A stretch of DNA of 64,000 bases, taken from contig CAVPWP010000015.1 of assembly GCA_963709395.1 (NCBI GenBank), positions 34,298-98,297 on the forward strand, read 5' to 3'. How positions within the stretch are numbered: position 1 is the first letter of the stretch; the number at the start of each line of letters is the position of its first letter. The position numbers were made by a program, and so were the translations under genes. Origin of the DNA: CAVPWP01 sp963709395 (lineage in GTDB: Bacteria > Pseudomonadota > Alphaproteobacteria > Rhodobacterales > Rhodobacteraceae). Below are positions 36,593 to 44,925 of the stretch, in pieces. A model generated the notes under the pieces. The model made no database searches. It was not told the DNA's origin and saw nothing but the letters and a program-made list of their open reading frames with translations.

Positions 36593-38008
36593 ATGACGGG
36601 TGCACGATCGCCACTGGGAAGCCTTGCGGCTGTTTCCGGCTTCCTGCTGTTTGCCGCCTGCGACACACCCATCCCCCCTTCGAACGGTGCCATTCTGCAA
36701 GAGGCCCTGCCCGCGGAGACCGTGGTCCCTGCCGCATGGTCCACGTCCGGCGCGCCGAGTTCGGCGGTCAACGGCGATTGGGTGTCCACGTTCCGGGATG
36801 CGACCCTCACCAACCTGGTGAACGAAGCGTTGCGCAACAACCGGGACCTGGTCGCGGCTGTGGCCCGGGTCGAAGCCGCTGTGCAGATGGTCGTGATTTC
36901 GGGGGCCGCACTTCAGCCCCAGATCGGACTGCAGGCCGGCGCTCAGAGTTCCCGTCTGACCGACGACGGCCTGTTCGCCGGCGATCGCACGAACCAGGTG
37001 AGCGGTGCGACGATTGCGGCGTCCTGGGAACTCGATTTGTGGGGACGGTTGCGATCCGAGCAGGCGGCCACTGCGGCGTTGGCCAACAGCATTGCCGACG
37101 ATGCCGGCTACCTTCAGCAATCCATCGCGGCCACGGTCGCCCGCAGCTGGATCGCGAATATCGAGGTCGCTCAGCTGGCAGCCGTCAGCCGGGATGCGAC
37201 CGCAGTCTATGAAGAACTGCTGACCCTCACCAACGACAAGGCAGCGGCGGGACAGGTGTCGGACTTCGACGTGGTCCAGGCCCGATCGCGTGTGGCTGCG
37301 GCGCGGGCATCGACGAACCAGGTCCAAAGCGCCCAGAACGAAGCGATCGGTACGCTCGAGGTGCTTCTGGGCCGCTATCCCGGCCTGACACTGCGGCCCG
37401 CCTCCAGTTTTCCGCGGATGCCGTCATCGCTTCCGGCGTCGGGTCTGCCGCTGTCGCTGCTCGATCGCCGTCTCGACGTCGTGGCGGCCCGGAACAGGGT
37501 GAAGGCGGCGTTCTTCGATGTGCAGGTGGCCGAGTTGACCCGGCTGCCCGGCATCTCGCTCAACGCGGCGGGCGGATCCTTGCTCGACCCGAACCTCGCG
37601 CTTATCGGCACCTCGCCGGACTATCTGCGGATCGGCGTCAATCTTCTCCAGCCGATCTTTGCGGGCGGTGCGATCGACGCCAATATCGCAAGAATGACCG
37701 CCAGGCAGGCGGCCGCGGTGGCCGAGTATGGTCAGACGGTTCTCGAGGCCTTCCGGGAAGTGGAAACCGCCCTGGCCAATGAAAAGGCCTTGCGGGCCGA
37801 ACTGGCCAATTGGCAGGAGTCGCTGCAAGACGCCAATGAGGCGCTGGTGCTCGCCAATGACCGCTATGTCGAAGGAACGATCGACATGACGGGGCTGCTG
37901 TTCATACAGCAGTTCCAGCTGGAGAGTCAGGTCAACGTCGTCCAGGCCCAAGCCGCCCTGCTGAACAACCGGGTCCTGCTTTACATGGCGCTGGGGGAAA
38001 GTCTCTGA
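36593..38008 (+). CDS. outer-membrane efflux factor, NodT/TolC family lipoprotein
   Basis: About 471 residues. The start at 36593 follows gggacagga, and earlier in-frame starts lie within 21 bases. Signal peptide ends in lipobox LLFAAC. Two OEP repeats are visible (WVSTFRDATLTNLVNEALRN near residue 60, YLRIGVNLLQPIFAGGAID near 350) and long amphipathic helices, as in TolC trimers. NodT-type proteins are acylated through that Cys. Starts 23 bases after the HlyD stop, so the DUF3302-HlyD-OEP unit is one export assembly, attached to the sulfatase locus. Confidence 0.9.
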   Translation: MTGARSPLGSLAAVSGFLLFAACDTPIPPSNGAILQEALPAETVVPAAWSTSGAPSSAVNGDWVSTFRDATLTNLVNEALRNNRDLVAAVARVEAAVQMVVISGAALQPQIGLQAGAQSSRLTDDGLFAGDRTNQVSGATIAASWELDLWGRLRSEQAATAALANSIADDAGYLQQSIAATVARSWIANIEVAQLAAVSRDATAVYEELLTLTNDKAAAGQVSDFDVVQARSRVAAARASTNQVQSAQNEAIGTLEVLLGRYPGLTLRPASSFPRMPSSLPASGLPLSLLDRRLDVVAARNRVKAAFFDVQVAELTRLPGISLNAAGGSLLDPNLALIGTSPDYLRIGVNLLQPIFAGGAIDANIARMTARQAAAVAEYGQTVLEAFREVETALANEKALRAELANWQESLQDANEALVLANDRYVEGTIDMTGLLFIQQFQLESQVNVVQAQAALLNNRVLLYMALGESL

Positions 38009-38151
38009 CCTACCACCTCCCGGGCTTAATCACGCACCAGAACACTCCAGACGAAAACGACAGACGCAACCTTTAACATCTCTTGCGCGAAAATCCGTTG
38101 CCGAGACCCGCACGATGGCCGCCCTGGCGGTGACTGTCGATCCTGGTCGGC

Positions 38152-38472
38152 ATGGCCGCCGGCCTCACCAAGAAGGTCATCACGCCGAGCGGAGAGGAGG
38201 AAGACAAGGCCGCGCGCTCCCAGCATGGCATCCGCAAGCGTACTGCCCACGAACTCGCGAAGGCCGGTGCTTCGGTTTATGAAATCGCGGCTCGATTGTC
38301 ACATTCAGACTTCAAGTCCTCTGCGCCCTATACCCTCAACGTGGATCGCGCACGCCTCACCGAGAGCGGTTTCGACCGGGTTGAGGGCGCCCGGCAGAAC
38401 CAAGGTGTCCCTCGGCCCAGAAATCGTGGGACACCGAGCGCGAAAGGCCCTGAAGAGAGCAATGGCTTATGA
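38152..38472 (+). pseudogene. C-terminal remnant of a tyrosine recombinase
   Basis: 106 codons with the integrase C-terminal pattern: HGIRKRTAHELAKAGASVYE contains the HxxR box and the following helix, ARLSHSDFKSSAPYTLNVDR holds the (G/S)H box and a candidate catalytic Tyr, and the tail runs into GARQNQGVPRPRNRG. The N-terminal core-binding half and box I Arg are missing. Thus a broken element, lying directly beside repeat copy B (38477). It marks a past integration event. The preceding 140 bases after the efflux gene contain nothing else. Confidence 0.55.
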
Positions 38473-38640
38473 ATGTGATTGGCAGCCCGTAGGGGTATGC
38501 CACGACCTCGACAAAGGCTATGAAAATATAGCCAATGTGGACCACGAGGGCGAAGAAAGCGTCTCAGAGATATCAATGGATTAGAATAAAGATGGACCAC
38601 GGCGCGGAGACAGGGCAGGGGCCACATTTCCCGGATACCC

Positions 38641-38662
38641 GGGGCGCGACTTCTCGCGCCCC
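38641..38662 (-). terminator. hairpin downstream of the 125-residue gene, copy B
   Basis: Perfect 9-bp stem ggggcgcga / tcgcgcccc identical to the one in copy A, eleven bases beyond the stop. Conservation of both arms argues for function, but no T-run follows. Confidence 0.55.
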
Positions 38663-38672
38663 AAGACAGTCT

Positions 38673-39050
38673 TTATGAAAGGCTAACGTCGGCGGCGCTA
38701 AGGCCCGCGGCGAGATCCGAGAGGCGCGCCCCGTACCACGTCAGAGTGGCGTAAGGATTGCCGACGGCAGACGACTTCGTCGCTACCTCATCGAGTTCGG
38801 CGACGCGGACCGCGGCGAGCGCGTCCCGGAGTGCGGAGACGGCATGTGCCGCCCGTTCCGCGTTTGGTGTAGAGCCGGTGACTGCGGCGATCGCCTCGTC
38901 GAGGGCCTGACCGAGATCCTCCCGACCGATCGCCTCGACGAGGTGCGACAGTCCGATCGCGTGGACGTCGAAGAACGCGATCACCCGGGTGAGCGGCGCG
39001 CTGGTGGTTCCGACCGGCACGGACACCGGTCGAAGCTGAACATGTCCCAT
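38673..39050 (-). CDS. uncharacterised 125-residue protein, repeat-borne paralogue B
   Basis: Paralogue of 1114-1491, with GGAGG seven to eight bases before ATG. Opens MGHVQLRPVSVPVGT and ends AADVSLS. Differences from copy A (about 20, including two adjacent pairs) are spread over the middle, whereas ATLTWYGARLSDLAA is unchanged. No known domain recognised. Because both copies keep an intact frame, ribosome-binding site and hairpin, they look expressed. Whether this is a passenger of a mobile element or a toxin/antitoxin-like product cannot be told. Confidence 0.7.
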   Translation of the reverse strand: MGHVQLRPVSVPVGTTSAPLTRVIAFFDVHAIGLSHLVEAIGREDLGQALDEAIAAVTGSTPNAERAAHAVSALRDALAAVRVAELDEVATKSSAVGNPYATLTWYGARLSDLAAGLSAADVSLS

Positions 39051-39225
39051 TTTCGAGACCTCCGGACGATCAGCTCACGACCCCCTGGCCGCGATTCTTT
39101 TGACTGTCGTCCTCAAGAAGGGGCAGCCCCACTTTCTGCCCTGAAGCGCCTTCACCTCCCGGCGTCACCGACAGCGCCGGGAGAGGAAGGCGTGCCAGGC
39201 GCGGCCGATCTGGAGGCTTCGATGA

Positions 39226-40566
39226 TTAGCGCCTCTGCCCTTGGAGGCCCAGTTCCTCCCACATCCACCGAAAATCGTACTCCGCCATCGGCGAGTCGGC
39301 ATTGCTTGCGCTTCGGTTCTCGATGAGCTTGAGCCACTCGACCACCTTCTTGCGCCCTGCGGGCGTCCGCGCCGCCTCGCGCGGCGTCTTTCCGTCGAGG
39401 GCCGGAACCGACTGATCGAGGACGCCCCGATAGTGCCGGTCAAGGACCTCGTGGACGGCCTGTCTGGCGATCTCGGGCGGGATCTCATCTTCCCTGTCAT
39501 CTCTCCCCGTGCCGTCAGCTCGCACCTGGTCGATCGTCCGGATCGCGGTCAGAGGCGGTTTCACGAGATCGCCGAGGGCCTCCATGACGAGCGCCGTCCC
39601 GCGCTCTGCCCGCCGCGCAGAGTTGACCGACAGGGTCAGGGCCTTGCCTTTCAATTCCAGCGTGCCCAGGACCCTGCCGGCGGAGATCGTGGACTCAAGC
39701 GCCAGAACGCGTTGGGCCTTCGAGGCTGGGGCAGGGGCCTCTTCCAGCCAGGTCCACACCTTCGGTCCCGTCGGCTCGAGGGGCGCCATCTGGTCGAGGC
39801 GGGTCGCCACCTGTGCCTGCGTCACGCCTTTGGCCAGCGGGAACCTGATATCGTGGAACAGCAGGTCGTCCCCCTCGCTGTTCGAGAGATGGATTGGCGC
39901 CGGATCGAGGATGTCGGGCAGGCAGGAGAAGAGCCAGGCGCTCGCGAAGATCGGGGCACACCTGCGGAGCTGATCGACCGTGAGGCGCAACTCCTTGCGC
40001 TTCCCGATCCTCAGGGCGTGCCTGAGCCCGTCCGTCAGGAACTCGACGGCTTCAGGAGAGAAGGGCAGGAGCGCGCCCGAGATCACGTTCCGGTCGCGCT
40101 GCGGGACGACGCGGACCGCAACGCGGTCCCAGGGCTTCAGGGATCGGGTGGCGCTCCTCTCCTGAACCGTCACAGGTCCTGCGTCCGTCAGGAGATCCCG
40201 GAGCTGCATCGACTGGCCGGGCCGGATCTCGCTCACCTCGTAGAGGCTGACCGGCGCATCCCGGAGCCCCTCGATGTAGACCCGCGTCAGCGCCGGCTCT
40301 TTCCATCCCCGCCGCTTGAGGTAAAGGTCTGCGACGTTGTCGCCTCCGGCACCGTACCGCCGTCCGAGAAAGTCCTCGAAGGCGCAGCCCCAAAGGATCA
40401 TAGGCCACGACTGTCCGAGGAGGTCGCCGAGGTCCTCGAAGTCCACGTCGAACTCCTCGAGGGCAGGCCCGAGGTGTTTGTCGAGGACCTCGGCCAGGCG
40501 TTCGCCCCAGACCTCGTCGCGAAGGATGAAGCGGATCAAACCGTCGAGATCATGCGCGGCGCTCAT
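39226..40566 (-). CDS. large uncharacterised protein, possible MbcA/SEC-C-like tail
   Basis: About 446 residues from ATG 40566 (a TTG seven codons upstream is also possible). The central part reads VSLYEVSEIRPGQSMQLRDL, then ERSATRSLKPWDRVAVRVVP, a pattern I associate with SEC-C-linked uncharacterised proteins. The C-terminal ALDGKTPREAARTPAGRKKV resembles the toxin-binding tail of MbcA/ParS-type antitoxins. No enzyme motif or membrane segment is seen. Codon pattern supports this strand over the long antisense frame. It neighbours repeat B and the recombinase remnant. Function unknown. Confidence 0.65.
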   Translation of the reverse strand: MSAAHDLDGLIRFILRDEVWGERLAEVLDKHLGPALEEFDVDFEDLGDLLGQSWPMILWGCAFEDFLGRRYGAGGDNVADLYLKRRGWKEPALTRVYIEGLRDAPVSLYEVSEIRPGQSMQLRDLLTDAGPVTVQERSATRSLKPWDRVAVRVVPQRDRNVISGALLPFSPEAVEFLTDGLRHALRIGKRKELRLTVDQLRRCAPIFASAWLFSCLPDILDPAPIHLSNSEGDDLLFHDIRFPLAKGVTQAQVATRLDQMAPLEPTGPKVWTWLEEAPAPASKAQRVLALESTISAGRVLGTLELKGKALTLSVNSARRAERGTALVMEALGDLVKPPLTAIRTIDQVRADGTGRDDREDEIPPEIARQAVHEVLDRHYRGVLDQSVPALDGKTPREAARTPAGRKKVVEWLKLIENRSASNADSPMAEYDFRWMWEELGLQGQRR

Positions 40567-40810
40567 TCCGGAACCCTGTTGGACCAAGACGACCCAGAGT
40601 TAACCGGACACACCCCGAACGACCAAGCCAGACTTCCTTGAGTAAGGAGTCTGCGACGCCCGTTCCTGCAATCTTGGGTGCGATGCCCAATGACCGGAGT
40701 CTGCGAAAGCGGGCCAACAGGTGTTCTGGCCAGGGTCTAAAGTGCGCACCTTCCGGGCATTCAACCAAGCGCACCAGCTCCGCTCTCGCATGCGCAGCAT
40801 CCGGTAGAAT

Positions 40811-40831
40811 GGGCGGAAACCGGACCTTCGC
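40811..40831. repeat. dispersed short repeat, member
   Basis: gggcggaaaccggaccttcgc recurs at 46679-46703 in an intergenic stretch; it is likely one of several short repeats scattered in this genome. Confidence 0.45.
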
Positions 40832-40994
40832 CGCGACCAGCGCCGAGGTCCGCACTGCCCGACACAGCGGTCATCTGAGAAAAACGCTCAGATGTCTCGA
40901 AGGAGCTCGAGCGACCACGGAACCGGCGATCCATAGATCAAACTTTCGCCGAAAAGTCTGGTCAGTAGACACAGGTTCTCAGTACTGTCGGTCG

Positions 40995-42017
40995 ATGAGT
41001 GCATTCCCAATAACTTGGCTGGTCAGCGTACTGATGACCATCGCGGCCTACGTGCTTGCCTGGAATACGCGCATTCCTGGCCGCTCCAGAGTTTTCCTCT
41101 GTGCCTTTCTTCTCAGTCTGGCATCCGTTTCTGTTCTGCTCGGGATGCGGGTCTCATTGGACTGGCCGTGGCCCGGCCGCGTGCAGCCCTTTGTCGCTAT
41201 TTTGGCGGCTCCTTCGGCCTATCTCGGTTTTGCCGCCCTGACGCAGGACAACAACGAGCGCTGGACCAGTATGCTACTCCGCAATGGGGGGCTTGTCGCT
41301 GTCGCGATGCTGGGGCTGGCCGCACCGGTGCAGGTTTCTGCAGATGTGTTCATCCTGGCTATCAACTGCATCTACATTGTCCGCCTGGCGACCTTGTTGA
41401 GCTATGGCCCTGAAGATTTCCTTTCCGTCCCGCCGCATGCAACGGGGCTGTGGCGTGCGGCGATATACGCAACGATTGCCTTGATCGGTCTGATGGTCGC
41501 GGCTGATGGGGTGGTCTTCGCAATCAGTCTTGTGGCGAGCGAACCACATCTCGTGACTCTTCTTACCGGGGTCTCGGGTCTGTTCGCCGGATTCATCTTT
41601 GTGGTCGCATTGATCGGCGTACCGCTTGTCTTGCGTGCGTCGCAGCGAGACACCCCCGACCGAGTGACGCCGTCTGACGCGGACTACGCATTGATGCAGA
41701 CCCTCAATGGGATCATGAAGGACAAAGAGCTGTTTCGAGATAGCAACCTGACCTTGGCACGGGTTGCGAAACGCCTTTCGGTCTCATCCCGCGATCTCTC
41801 CGGCGCGATCAACCGCGTCACCGCAGAGAATTTTTCGCGGTTCATAAATGGGTATCGTGTCGCTTATGCGAAAGCTGCGCTGCTGGAAACCGATCTACCA
41901 GTGACGGAAGTCATGTTCGAGGCGGGTTTCCTGTCAAAATCCAGTTTTAACTCGGAGTTTCGACGCGTGACGGGGCTGACGCCCTCGCAATTCAGGACCA
42001 AGGGCGCAGACGGATAG
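40995..42017 (+). CDS. membrane AraC-family regulator
   Basis: 340 residues from ATG 40995. Seven or so N-terminal helices (TWLVSVLMTIAAYVLAW through IFVVALIGVPLVL) are followed by a C-terminal AraC domain with two HTH motifs (LARVAKRLSVSSRDLSGAIN, and VMFEAGFLSKSSFNSEFRRV, LTPSQFRTK). This is the 7TM-sensor/AraC architecture common in alphaproteobacteria and gammaproteobacteria. No good Shine-Dalgarno is seen before the ATG (cagtactgtcggtcg). It is convergent with a secreted-protein gene at 42046-42609 and ends in an intrinsic terminator. Confidence 0.85.
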   Translation: MSAFPITWLVSVLMTIAAYVLAWNTRIPGRSRVFLCAFLLSLASVSVLLGMRVSLDWPWPGRVQPFVAILAAPSAYLGFAALTQDNNERWTSMLLRNGGLVAVAMLGLAAPVQVSADVFILAINCIYIVRLATLLSYGPEDFLSVPPHATGLWRAAIYATIALIGLMVAADGVVFAISLVASEPHLVTLLTGVSGLFAGFIFVVALIGVPLVLRASQRDTPDRVTPSDADYALMQTLNGIMKDKELFRDSNLTLARVAKRLSVSSRDLSGAINRVTAENFSRFINGYRVAYAKAALLETDLPVTEVMFEAGFLSKSSFNSEFRRVTGLTPSQFRTKGADG

Positions 42018-42039
42018 TATTCGTCTGCGCCCCATTTTT
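42002..42039 (+). terminator. intrinsic terminator of the AraC gene
   Basis: Perfect 11-bp GC-rich stem (gggcgcagacg / cgtctgcgccc) with a nine-base loop, then ccattttt. The stop codon lies within the loop. This is the clearest Rho-independent terminator in the window. Confidence 0.88.
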
Positions 42040-42045
42040 CCCCAG

Positions 42046-42609
42046 CTAAACATCCTGGCAGGAAACGGGCGTTGCCCTTACCCCAAAGATATCTCCAAGG
42101 ATGTTGCGACCGGGATTGATGACAAAACCAAAGCTCTCGTCCAGTCCCGATCGGAGAACAATGTCCGCATCCGCATCCATCTGATCACTGACGATGTACA
42201 TGTCGCTGACGACATCCCGGCCATTCGCCAATGCTCTGGCGACCTGCCTGCTTCTGATAACAAAGTGAATCGGGTCAGCCATGTGTCCGGCAATGGCGTC
42301 CCCCCCGAGATCCCCTGCGACAAACCGGATGGGGATGGTCAGGCACAATCCCGGTTCATCGGTGCGCAGGATAGCTTTCCCACTTCCAGCGATGCCGCGC
42401 AGTGCAAGAAGGGTGACTTCGCGGGGCCGATCGAGCACCAGAACTCCGAAGGCTCCTGCCGGAATACTCTGCCCGGCGCTGGTTTGCACTTCGTCGCGGG
42501 TGGCGACGGCATCTGTATCGCGCGGGGGGTCGGCCTGCGCTGCGCCGACGGTGAGTACGCTGAAAAGAACAACTGCCAGGCGCAGCTGAAGAGAGAATGG
42601 CTTCGACAT
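42046..42609 (-). CDS. secreted uncharacterised protein
   Basis: 187 residues from ATG 42609, preceded by gaaggacacgacg. The signal peptide ends near VGAAQADPP. The mature part is beta-rich: FGVLVLDRPREVTLLALRG, LCLTIPIRFVAGD, and ends DIFGVRATPVSCQDV. Two cysteines (Cys in LCLTIP and the C-terminal SCQDV) may pair. Family not recognised. It is convergent with the AraC gene, whose terminator separates them by a few bases. Possible secreted target of that regulator, by position only. Confidence 0.6.
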   Translation of the reverse strand: MSKPFSLQLRLAVVLFSVLTVGAAQADPPRDTDAVATRDEVQTSAGQSIPAGAFGVLVLDRPREVTLLALRGIAGSGKAILRTDEPGLCLTIPIRFVAGDLGGDAIAGHMADPIHFVIRSRQVARALANGRDVVSDMYIVSDQMDADADIVLRSGLDESFGFVINPGRNILGDIFGVRATPVSCQDV

Positions 42610-43062
42610 CGTCGTGTCCTTCGATGAGTTTCGTATGAGCCGCAATAGCGACCATGACGCTCATCAACGCCGGTATTGCCCGGGGACGCGCCCGAAAACA
42701 TGATCCAGAACGTTCCAGATCGCGATTCAATACCATGAAGCTGAAATGCGAATGACCGCTTCGGCGGCACGTCGGACGCCGCGCGCAAGGCGTTGCGGGC
42801 GACCCTCGGGAAGGCAATGTCGAAGAACTACGCGGGGAACGGTACCCTCGCGCTCACGCTGGCCGACACTATCGCCCGGAAGACCGTCGCGTCGCGGTCG
42901 GGACCCGAAAAGAGGCCGAACCTCCCGCCCTAAACCACCCCGACTCGCTCTGATGAACTGATGTGCTGATTGGTTGCATGCAACTCACCTCCGAGGCGGA
43001 GATGGTTCCAATCAGGATGCAACCAAAATTCGAATTTTGGCGCCTTCAAGTCGCTGCGTGAT
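42610..43062. other. intergenic region with gene remnant and palindrome
   Basis: Between 42745 and 42933 a start-less plus-strand frame (DAARKALRATLGKAMSKNYA, ending KRPNLPP) looks like a protein 3' end but matches no family I know. At 42973-42984 gttgcatgcaac and at 43023-43040 ccaaaattcgaattttgg are perfect palindromes, the second AT-rich and 18 bp, possible operators. No intact gene. Confidence 0.4.
43023..43040. promoter_or_regulatory. perfect 18-bp palindrome
   Basis: ccaaaattcgaattttgg, self-complementary over all 18 bases and much more AT-rich than its surroundings. A dimeric regulator site is the simplest reading; it lies 24 bases from the truncated gene copy at 43063-43292. No function shown. 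Confidence 0.45.
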
Positions 43063-43292
43063 CATCAGTCACAGGCAGGCCGCACCGTCAGGTCGCGCGA
43101 TACAACCATTGAAGACCCCCCAAGACCTTGGCTGGCGACTATGGGCATGTACCACGCACGAAACCTGCCGAAATTGTTGTCGAAGGCCCGTTCCTTCAGT
43201 TCGTAGTAAATTCCGGAGCAATGGGCGATCGCTCCTGATTGAAGCCGGCCCGTCTGGGCTGCGTGCTCGCAGCGCAAATGGGAAAGCTTCAA
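43063..43292 (-). pseudogene. truncated inverted copy of the 46128-46484 secreted-protein gene
   Basis: Reads, on the minus strand, SHLRCEHAAQTGRLQSGAIA, then HCSGIYYELKERAFDNNFG through DLTVRPACD and TGA. This is the last 80 or so codons of the gene at 46128-46484, with nine or so base differences; homology ends at ggaaagcttca, so signal peptide and first third are missing. Together they form an inverted repeat of about 230 bp flanking 2.95 kb. No start signal for this copy. Confidence 0.75.
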
Positions 43293-43821
43293 GCCGCGAC
43301 TTCGTGCCATGCTGGCCTGGCAGTGGGATTTTTCAGCGCGGCGGACAGACCTGTTCTGCCGCTTTTGTTGAATTTGGACCCGGATCGCAGTCACGCGCAT
43401 ATGGCACCCCTCCGGCCCAGCGGTGATCCGCCCGGTGGAACAGCTCAGCGGGCGGCTTCAGCCAATTCTGCAGTGAGACCGCTCAAGAAATCCCAAAAGG
43501 TCCAAGAAGACGTTCGGCCAGCTTGCGCATGAACTGGGCTTCGCCTTGCCGTCGTTCGCTTCTCGAATGGGTAGCATAATGCTAAAATGGCCCGTCAGGT
43601 ATAGCTGCGGGTGCGGCGTCAGATAAATCGGCAATCGGCAGTTCTGGGCCGCGCGCGTTGAACCGCCCCGAAGAACCGGGTCACCACCGGGGGGTCTCAC
43701 AGAAATGCTTCGGTCTGGGCCGCCTGATTGGCCGCGATTGGTGTTCCGGGAACGGCACCGCGGACGCTTGTCGAATCGCAATGCCGTTATATTCTTCGGA
43801 TCAACGGGGGGGGGGGAGAAG
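43293..43821. other. intergenic region with 11-G tract
   Basis: No gene recognised. The final part holds the homopolymer of 11 G residues at 43806-43816, directly followed by agaag and the TTG start of the B12-binding protein. Length variation of the tract would alter its ribosome-binding site. Confidence 0.5.
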
Positions 43822-44646
43822 TTGGGACAGCAGCACGCGACCATTGACGCCCAGGTCTTTGTGCGGACGGCATCTCTGTTTGCCGCCAAGCGTGGCGCGC
43901 TTGAGCCGCAAGCCGTCGAGAATCTCGCGGGGGATATCGTTCGCCGGCTTGCCTCTGCCGCAGCGAAAGCTCCGCGTTTTGAAGAAGAGCCTGTCATCAG
44001 CGCGGAGAGCGTGGCCGACTTCTGTGACGCCCTGGTTCAGCCCGAGCCCTCAGCCGCCCTTCAATTCATAGAAGCGCGCCGGGCGGAGGGTCTGACGCGC
44101 CACGGTGTGTATCTCGGCTACATCGGCGCATCGGCGCGACGCCTTGGCGAAGGGTGGGACGAGAACCGTCTGTCCTTCGCAGAAGTCACGATCGGTACCG
44201 GCCACCTCTACGCGCTGATGCGCGCCCTGAGAGCCGAGGCAGACTCCGCCCGCCTCCCGTTCGACATGCGCCGGTGTGCGCTCTTCGCCACTGTTCCCGG
44301 CGAGGATCACGGGATCGGCATCACCATCGCCGCGGATCTGTTCCGGGATGCGGGCTGGGAGATCGACTTGCAGACCGGGATGGATCACGAAGGCCTCATT
44401 GCCCATGTCGAGGACACAGAACCGCAGATAATCGGGCTGTCGCTCAGTACCGAAGGCCGACTTAACGAGTTGATGCGGCTCGTGGTGGCGATGCGCATCG
44501 TCGTGCCACATGCGATCATCGGGGTCGCCCCGGCTGCGACGCTCGACGCGGACAAGGTCGCCAGCCTTGTCGACATCGATCTCCTCTTCGAGGATGCCCG
44601 AGCTGCCTGCTCGGACCTGGAGCGACTGGTCCGGCTGCGCGGCTGA
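43822..44646 (+). CDS. cobalamin-binding-domain protein, AerR/PpaA-like
   Basis: 274 residues. TTG 43822 is preferred because ggggggagaa lies at ribosome-binding distance; the longer frame from ATG 43705 has an implausible leader. Residues about 50-130 form the helical cap typical of B12-binding modules (LTRHGVYLGYIGASARRLGE). The Rossmann part contains VPGEDHGIGI, equivalent to DxHxxG with Glu replacing the first Asp, then IIGLSLS and IIGVAPAAT. This resembles PpaA/AerR-type light- or B12-dependent regulators rather than a mutase subunit. No photosynthesis gene neighbours it, so its target is unknown. Confidence 0.78.
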   Translation: MGQQHATIDAQVFVRTASLFAAKRGALEPQAVENLAGDIVRRLASAAAKAPRFEEEPVISAESVADFCDALVQPEPSAALQFIEARRAEGLTRHGVYLGYIGASARRLGEGWDENRLSFAEVTIGTGHLYALMRALRAEADSARLPFDMRRCALFATVPGEDHGIGITIAADLFRDAGWEIDLQTGMDHEGLIAHVEDTEPQIIGLSLSTEGRLNELMRLVVAMRIVVPHAIIGVAPAATLDADKVASLVDIDLLFEDARAACSDLERLVRLRG

Positions 44647-44925
44647 GCGCAGGTTCACTACGCGCTCAAAAAGGCTCAGTACCGGGTTGTCGCCCATGCC
44701 CTTTTTCGCAGGGCACGGTCAAGAAGATCACTGCCGCAGTTCGGGCTTCGCTGCGGATGCATTCGGCCCATTCGTCCGCATCACGGGCCTTGCATGTCAT
44801 GGGCAAAAGTCTGTTAGCCGCAGCAAGCCGCCGAAGTGTTGGGCGGCCTCGAAGTGCCCTTACCAATTGGATGGTCGTCTGGGTGCCCGTTTTCGCTTAG
44901 CCTCTGAAGCGGGGAGGAAACCAGC

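Larger units (their letters stand above)
38477..39141. repeat. 0.66-kb direct repeat, copy B
   Basis: Counterpart of 919-1580 in the same orientation, about 37.5 kb away. Left end at gattggcagcccgtagggg, right end after ctcaagaaggggcagcccc. It carries the 125-residue gene (38673-39050) and its hairpin. It abuts the recombinase remnant on the left and a 447-residue gene on the right. Confidence 0.85.

Noticed and set aside
39241..40641. Plus-strand frame of 466 codons
   Set aside because: Antisense of the 447-residue minus-strand gene, which has coherent motifs and normal composition.
42745..42933. Start-less frame as a gene
   Set aside because: No start or ribosome-binding site and no family; described only as a remnant.
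43705..43821. ATG start for the B12-binding protein
   Set aside because: Adds 39 residues of non-conserved Arg/Pro-rich sequence read through the poly-G tract; TTG 43822 has the ribosome-binding site.
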